From NCBI RefSeq assembly GCF_002775205.1, contig NC_036453.1, positions 14,278,594-14,342,593 on the forward strand: a stretch of 64,000 bases of DNA. Reading direction: 5' to 3'. Source of the DNA: Xiphophorus maculatus (lineage: Eukaryota > Chordata > Actinopteri > Cyprinodontiformes > Poeciliidae). This document shows, in pieces, positions 58,842 through 64,000 of the stretch; within the stretch, counting starts at the first letter, position 1, and each line of letters starts with the position of its first letter. The position numbers were made by a program, and so were the translations under genes. The notes below the pieces were generated by a model. That model saw only the letters and a list, made by a program, of their open reading frames with translations, searched no databases and had not been told where the DNA came from.

Positions 58842-59295
58842 CCTTCACAATAAAAGTCATAATACAACCACTGATACTTTCACAATAAAAGCCTGCAAGG
58901 ATATGAACGTTTTCATCACAATGTAAAACAGAATAAATAAATATCAAGTTTAAGAGAATCTGTACTTAAAATCAGTTTAAACTCGGCGTATATTTGCTTT
59001 ATTTATTTTACAGCTTTAAGCAGATAAACTGACTCATTATGGATTTATCTCCTATTAATAAAAACTCTCTGATTAAATTAAATAAAATGCAGATCTGATC
59101 CGGTTCTGTTTTTACATGATCTTAATTGCCTCCTTCACAATAAAAGCGTGGAGTTCTTAGTCTACACCTGGAATTGGAGGAGCCAGGTGCGTCCATGAGA
59201 CTGAGAGCCTGATTGGTCAGTGCTTATGACATCACTTCCTGTCTGTTCTCAGAGGGCGTTTCCCCCGTGTCGTTCCTCTTCCTCTCTGGTGATTC
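58842..59295. other. 3' flank of the adrenergic receptor gene
   Basis: The 13-mer TTCACAATAAAAG occurs three times (near 58,844, 58,880 and 59,135). On the minus strand AAATAAATAAAG near 59,000 is a candidate poly(A) signal for the receptor transcript. Confidence 0.45.
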
Positions 59296-62200
59296 TCATG
59301 CCGTTGGCCCCGTCCCCGGCCTCCCAGCATCCTTTGCGAGCGGGAACGGACCGGGCCTTGGCGCCGACCCGGGCAGCGGGCGCTTGGCGGCGGAGGGCCA
59401 AGGCGGTGGGCGGAGCTTGGTGGAGACGCAGCAGGGGCTATGGCCGGCGGAGGACAGCGTCTGCTGGCTGCCGTTCAGGAAGGACGAGGCGTTTGACCCT
59501 TGCTGGCAGCGGTAGTTGTAGTACGCCTGCCAGCCCTGCCGCTTGCTCTTCCAGCGGCAGCGCAGGATGCGGATGAAGGCCTGCGGGCGGAGCAGAGCGG
59601 TGAGAAAAGCTCCGGGGAGGGGAGGAGCTTCTCCTCATAGCCTTACCTGTTTGAACTCGCGGCTGTAGCAGGGGTAGATGATGGGGTTCAGGCAGCTGTT
59701 GAAGTATCCCAACCAGAAGATGACCTTGAAGAGCGTTTCTGGAGGTCGTAGGCTGCTGTTGAACGAGCCTGAGGACCAACAGAGAAGAAGATCATCGTTT
59801 CTAACGAGGCTCGTTAAGGAACAAACCAAATTAACAGCAAGTAGCCTGAACCAGGAGAAAACATATGAATGTTCATTTATCAAAGTCATATTTTTACCAT
59901 ATTCATTTATAAATGTCACAGTTTAAAGCTAAATATTTAGCTAGCTCAGAAGTAAATCATTTAGTCTGAAACTAAATAGTGAAGAGAAAGTGAGACGAGA
60001 GAAGATAACGGAACAATGGAGGATATAAATGTTTTTATTTATACTTCATTATCGATGCACAGACCCACTTTTTCACTTCTGATATCAATATTTGAGGTTT
60101 AGTATCGGATCTGATACAGAAAAACAGCTGAATTCACTTCAAATGTTTCTTACACAAAAACACAGACATAAATATCCTGAATTACACATGAATTTGATAA
60201 CTGCATCAGAAGAGCTCATCATAACACCAACAGCTCCACCAGCTGGTCAAACATGTTAAAACAACTTTAATGTGTTAGTCAGAGCAGGTAGGAGAATTAC
60301 AGCCACTAGAAAATAACAACAGGTTGACTGTCTTTGTCAAACATGTCAAAGATAAACTTCAACAAACCTTCTTTCAAATGGTTCAGAAAGTGCAGGTAGA
60401 AATGCTAAATATAATGTCTAATGTCTTTAATTTGAATAAAAAACAGGCCAGTCAGACAGTATTCACATCATTCTACATAATCAGTGGAATCAAACCCTTC
60501 TGATAACGCTGGGAATAATTCAGCTTTAGTGTAACTTTAACATTTAAAATGAAAAATAAAAACTCAGCTTCTCAGTCTCAGCTTCGCCTCTGAAGGAAAG
60601 CTTCCTCGTCTTCCTCGGCTCGTCCCAGAGCTCGCGCTGATTATCCTCTGATGATTCGCAGCGTGTCCCTGGATCTTCCTGGACTTAAGCGGGATCAGGT
60701 TCTGGATCGACCCAGCTCCTCAGCAGGTGGATCAGCGCCGCTGCTCATGGACTTGTAAGGCCATCCTGCGCCTGAGGCTCTGATCTCTGACTATATATGA
60801 AGAGTTTCCTGGTTGAACCAGACGATGGAGCCATGTGACACCTGCCCGCCGTGCAGCAGTCCCAGGAAAACTCATCTTTCCAAGTTTGGAGATCCTCCTC
60901 CAAACCGGCAGCAGGGCTTATTTTGGTTGGAGTCGAGGGGAAGTTTTGGGTTCCTGCCACGTCGTCCAGCGGTTCCCAGGAGCTTCTGGAGGAATTCAGC
61001 TGGTTTCAGGCCAGTTAGAGGGACTCTGAAGTGGTTTCTGGCAACTGAGAAGAAAAACTATCAATAAAACCGACGACGACATGTCTGGGTCGCTAGGAAA
61101 CCATAGAGGACACTCCAGACGCTGCCTGATGGACGGAAAGCAGGTTTCAGTGGGACAGCTGGACTGAACGGAGGAGCTGGACTCAGGGTTCCACCTGGAA
61201 CCTTTGTTTTCATGTGTTTCTGGTACGCCGCATTTCTGACACACATCCGCCAACAGCAGCAATGGAGGACGAAGCAGCTTCTCTTAATTTTAGTTTCTGC
61301 TTCTAAACAACCAGATTTGAACAGGCTATTGTTGTGTTCAAGTTGGGCTAAAAGCAGTTAGCCTGTCAGCAAAGCTATGCTAGCCTAAAATAGCATCTCA
61401 ACGCTAAACATGTAGCAGCTAATGCTAATGTTAGCATCCACAGCCTTGATTTCTAAAGAAGCTTCACTTGTTGTTGAGCTCATGCGGCTGTTTATTCAAT
61501 AATTTAGCAGCAAAAAGGTTTTATGAATTGAAAATGTTGATTTTGTTGATATATGGTTTGATTAAAATGTGATTATTAATTACAGAGCCTGGAATTAGCT
61601 CCATTAAAAATTAAAACGTCCAACCCCTAATGAAAATATATTTCTGAAAATGGTATCCAGATTAATTCAAAGCTACAGAAAATTAAAGATTAAATTAGTT
61701 TGGACTTCACCTTTTAGTTTAAGTTTCAAAATAATGAAATTAATTTAAATATTTTTAGAAATATCTGATTTTTAAAATAGTAATCCTAAATCACCTAACT
61801 AATTTTATTGTTTCTGATCTCAGAGGAAAAGTTAAACGACTTTTTTAAGAAAACATAATATTATTTTAAGTGTAATAATATAAACTAAGCTGAGTTTAAG
61901 AAAATATAAAGCATTATTAAAGGCTTTATTTGCTACTTTGTTCTTTGTAACTCCTGGATCCGAAGGTCAGATGCTGCAGCTGCTCTGCTGCAGCAGATTT
62001 AATGCAACACTGCAGAGCTTCCTGTGAGGACGCAGTGCAGATCATGACTCAGCAGAGAGACGAGTCCCTGAGTGGACCGTCCTCATCACCGTCCTGAGCC
62101 TGTTGGAAAATGGAAACTCAGCCTGAGACAAACTCCCCACATTATTGAAGAGAAAACAGCTGAGCTGGTCTGGTCCGGTCCGGTCTGTCAGATAACCAGG

Positions 62201-64000
62201 CTGCAGGTCCTATGAGACTGAGTTTACTCTAGATGTTGAAGCAACCATGTTTTAAGAGTCCAGAGGAACCGGGTCGGGTTCAGAGTCAAACCAACCAAAC
62301 CCTTTGAGCAACCTGTTCCTCTCCTGGCCTGTGGGGGCGCCGCACCAACAACCACTGAAGGAAACGACACAAAAACCTCTGAAGATGCTGAGAGCAACTT
62401 CCTTCTTCACCAAATGCAAACTAAAATGGAGGCGTCAAATTTCAGTGGTTGGAGGATTTCTCTTTAGTCTTTGCTTAAAAACCATGAGCCATTTCTCCTG
62501 CTAGCGCTAGGTTAGCACGTTTGTTTTGGTTGTATTTACCCAGAATGCCCTGCACCGTAGTCCACTTCCTGCTTTTGGAGCAGTCTCCGGTTCGCTTGGC
62601 GTTCACATATACATTCAAACCGAACCAGAGTTCACTTCAACCGAACCCAGACCAAAATTATAGGACCAGAGGTCAGAGGTCGATTAGCATTCAGACCTCA
62701 TCAACCGAACCGGACTTTCTAGGCAAACGGACTGGAGTGGGATTAAAGAAGACGGAACAGGGCTGGTGGAAAGTGTTCGGTTTGGATCCAGTTCTTTTAA
62801 AGACGTAAAACTTTGGTAATTAGTTTGTTGAAATGAAAAACAGAACAGATGATTAGAATAACCTGTTGCTGGTGGTTTGAGTTTATTAAATCCTCCTCAG
62901 TACTCAGATGATCCGTGTGGCAGCACAGATCTCACAAACTGTTTACAAACCGCTTCCTGTCTGCTGGGATCGGCTGGATCTAGAGTGATAAACTTCCATG
63001 ATGTGGGAAATAAACTTCCTGGTGAGGAAACTGGACCAGTTTCAGGTTCTTTTCTGTGAAAGTTGGTGAGCCGCAGCTGAGACTATTCCAGACATTCAGC
63101 ATCAGTCGGCTCTTATTGGGGTAAAAATGGCTCTGGTTTCATCCTGGAAACACGGTGAGGCCTGCTGAGAGAACTATGGGCCCACAGCTAACAGCTTTCA
63201 GTGTAGAACCAGAGGAAATTATGTTTGCTCCGGATTGATGGGAGGCGGCGTGTCGGACTGATTTTCAGCTGGACTTCTTGTTTCTCCTCTAATGAAGCGC
63301 CTCAGTTCTGCTGTGACGGGTTCTGACCCAGAAACAGATGTATCAAAGTGAGAAAATAACATCCCACCTCCGATAATAATCTCATTAAGAATCTCTAATG
63401 TTTACTCTACTTTGACTTTTACTTCTGAAGGTTATGAAAAGCTGGACTGAACAACATTTTCAGTCCCTTTGACACATTTTTTGTCAGCTAATAGACAAAT
63501 AGAAGATCTTTGATGGATGATCTGTTGAAGACACTTCAGTCTTTTTTAATCTCTATAGATTAAAAAAGACTGTTTCTGGCTGACTTCAGCTAACACCTCT
63601 GCAGACCCCACACATACTGGATATGGCCTGTCTGGTTTAGATGAACCAATCAGCATTGTTGTATAGACTTACTGATGGGCAGAACCAGGAAGAAGGGCAG
63701 CCAGCAGAGGATGAACATGCCCACCACCACGCCCAGCGTCTTGGCAGCTTTCTTCTCTCGTGAGAACTTGAGCAGCTTGACGGTGAGAGCGCCCCGGCCG
63801 GCCGAGGCTCCGCCCCCTGCGGCCTTGGCGGGAGGGCAGAGGTCGTGGATCTGCTGGTTCCGGCAGTGGATCCTGAGGGTGAGCTCGTTGGAGTCCTCGG
63901 CGCGGTCCCTCATCATGCCGGCCTCCAGGTTCCTGGTGGTGCGCTTGGCCACCACGTAGACGCGGCAGTACATGGCCAGGATGACGGCCAGCGGGATGTA
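59296..64000 (-). CDS. adra1b: alpha-1 adrenergic receptor, last three exons (closest to 1B), 5' part beyond the window
   Basis: Exons on the minus strand are 63,673-64,000 (open at the edge), 59,647-59,768 and 59,296-59,580, with GT-AG borders and matching phases. The first starts in transmembrane segment 5 ([20 protein letters not shown]), continues through the third loop ([36 protein letters not shown]) and ends in segment 6 ([14 protein letters not shown]). The second carries segment 7 ([19 protein letters not shown], with the NPIIY motif). The first intron, after segment 6, is the conserved ADRA1 position. The second intron, inside the proximal tail (REFKQ|AFIRIL), is unexpected for mammalian genes. 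[19 protein letters not shown] and GSQQTLSS favour 1B; LRIHCR recalls 1D. The receptor is a Gq-coupled catecholamine receptor at the plasma membrane. The tail, 94 residues from exon 3, is short. Confidence 0.9.
59850..59955. repeat. fragment of the AT-rich MITE family
   Basis: TGTTCATTTATCAAAGTCATATTTTTACCATATTCATTTATAAATGTCA matches 18,341-18,392 closely, and it is followed by GCTAAATATTTAGCTAG, as in the MITE at 18,372-19,020. Confidence 0.65.
61325..61445. repeat. short repeat shared with the duplicated segment
   Basis: GTGTTCAAGTTGGGCTAAAAGCAGTTAGCCTGTCAG and the following AGCTATGCTAGCCTAAAATAGC match 31,074-31,190 and 52,005-52,120. The identity is lower than between those two, so it is an older dispersed copy. 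Confidence 0.7.
62275..62800 (+). repeat. dispersed repeat family R3, copy 3 (plus)
   Basis: It has the same order of landmarks as 6,185-6,660: CAAACCCTTTGAGCAACCTGTTC, GGAAACGACACAAAAACCTC, CTTCCTTCTTCACCAAATGC, TTTACCCAGAATGCCCTGCA, then GTTCACTTCAACCGAAC. It lies inside the adrenergic receptor intron. Confidence 0.75.

Larger units (their letters stand above)
59769..63672 (-). other. 3.9-kb intron of the adrenergic receptor gene
   Basis: This intron separates segment 6 from segment 7. It contains a MITE fragment (59,850-59,955), a short repeat shared with the duplicated segment (61,325-61,445) and an R3 repeat (62,275-62,800). Other open frames in it have no domains. Confidence 0.85.

Overview
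The window looks like a gene-poor, repeat-rich stretch of a teleost fish genome. It is AT-rich with long noncoding tracts, genes have short exons with GT-AG introns, and the repeats are of fish type: an RTE/Rex3-like LINE with a GATG-type tail, a tRNA-derived SINE, hAT-like MITEs and palindromic MITEs. No prokaryotic feature is present.

Layout. Positions 1-25,850 hold no convincing gene. This part contains a 52-bp satellite, several MITE families, a SINE with a perfect 12-bp target-site duplication, an L1-type reverse-transcriptase fragment, and a 2.1-kb mobile element (element A) that carries eight 129-bp tandem units. A six-exon trypsin-fold serine protease gene lies on the minus strand at 25,851-27,444. 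Its exon 3 appears to have lost one base. From 29.5 to 58.8 kb the window is one complex locus. An 8.4-kb segment is present twice in direct orientation (29,490-37,915 and 50,424-58,841). Each copy carries a LINE fragment with an expanded (GGAT)n tail, a 30-bp minisatellite, decayed SINE pieces, an inverted gramd4 fragment, a minus-strand gramd4-like reading frame, and what may be the last exon of an unidentified gene. Between the two copies lie a hAT-like element, a solo LTR, a second copy of the 2.1-kb element (element B), and an older broken copy of the same locus (44,300-49,460) with two more gramd4-like units head to tail. At the right edge, on the minus strand, are the last three exons of an alpha-1 adrenergic receptor, closest to the 1B subtype. 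Its 5' part lies outside the window.

How the parts fit. The receptor and the protease look like ordinary single genes. The gramd4-like units have lost the introns expected in a GRAMD4 gene over most of the conserved region and lack a recognisable GRAM domain. They are arranged head to tail and recombined with each other and with a LINE, so the locus reads as a retrocopy-derived family spread by local duplication. Whether any copy makes a protein cannot be told from sequence alone. Family names come from recognised motifs; no database search was run.
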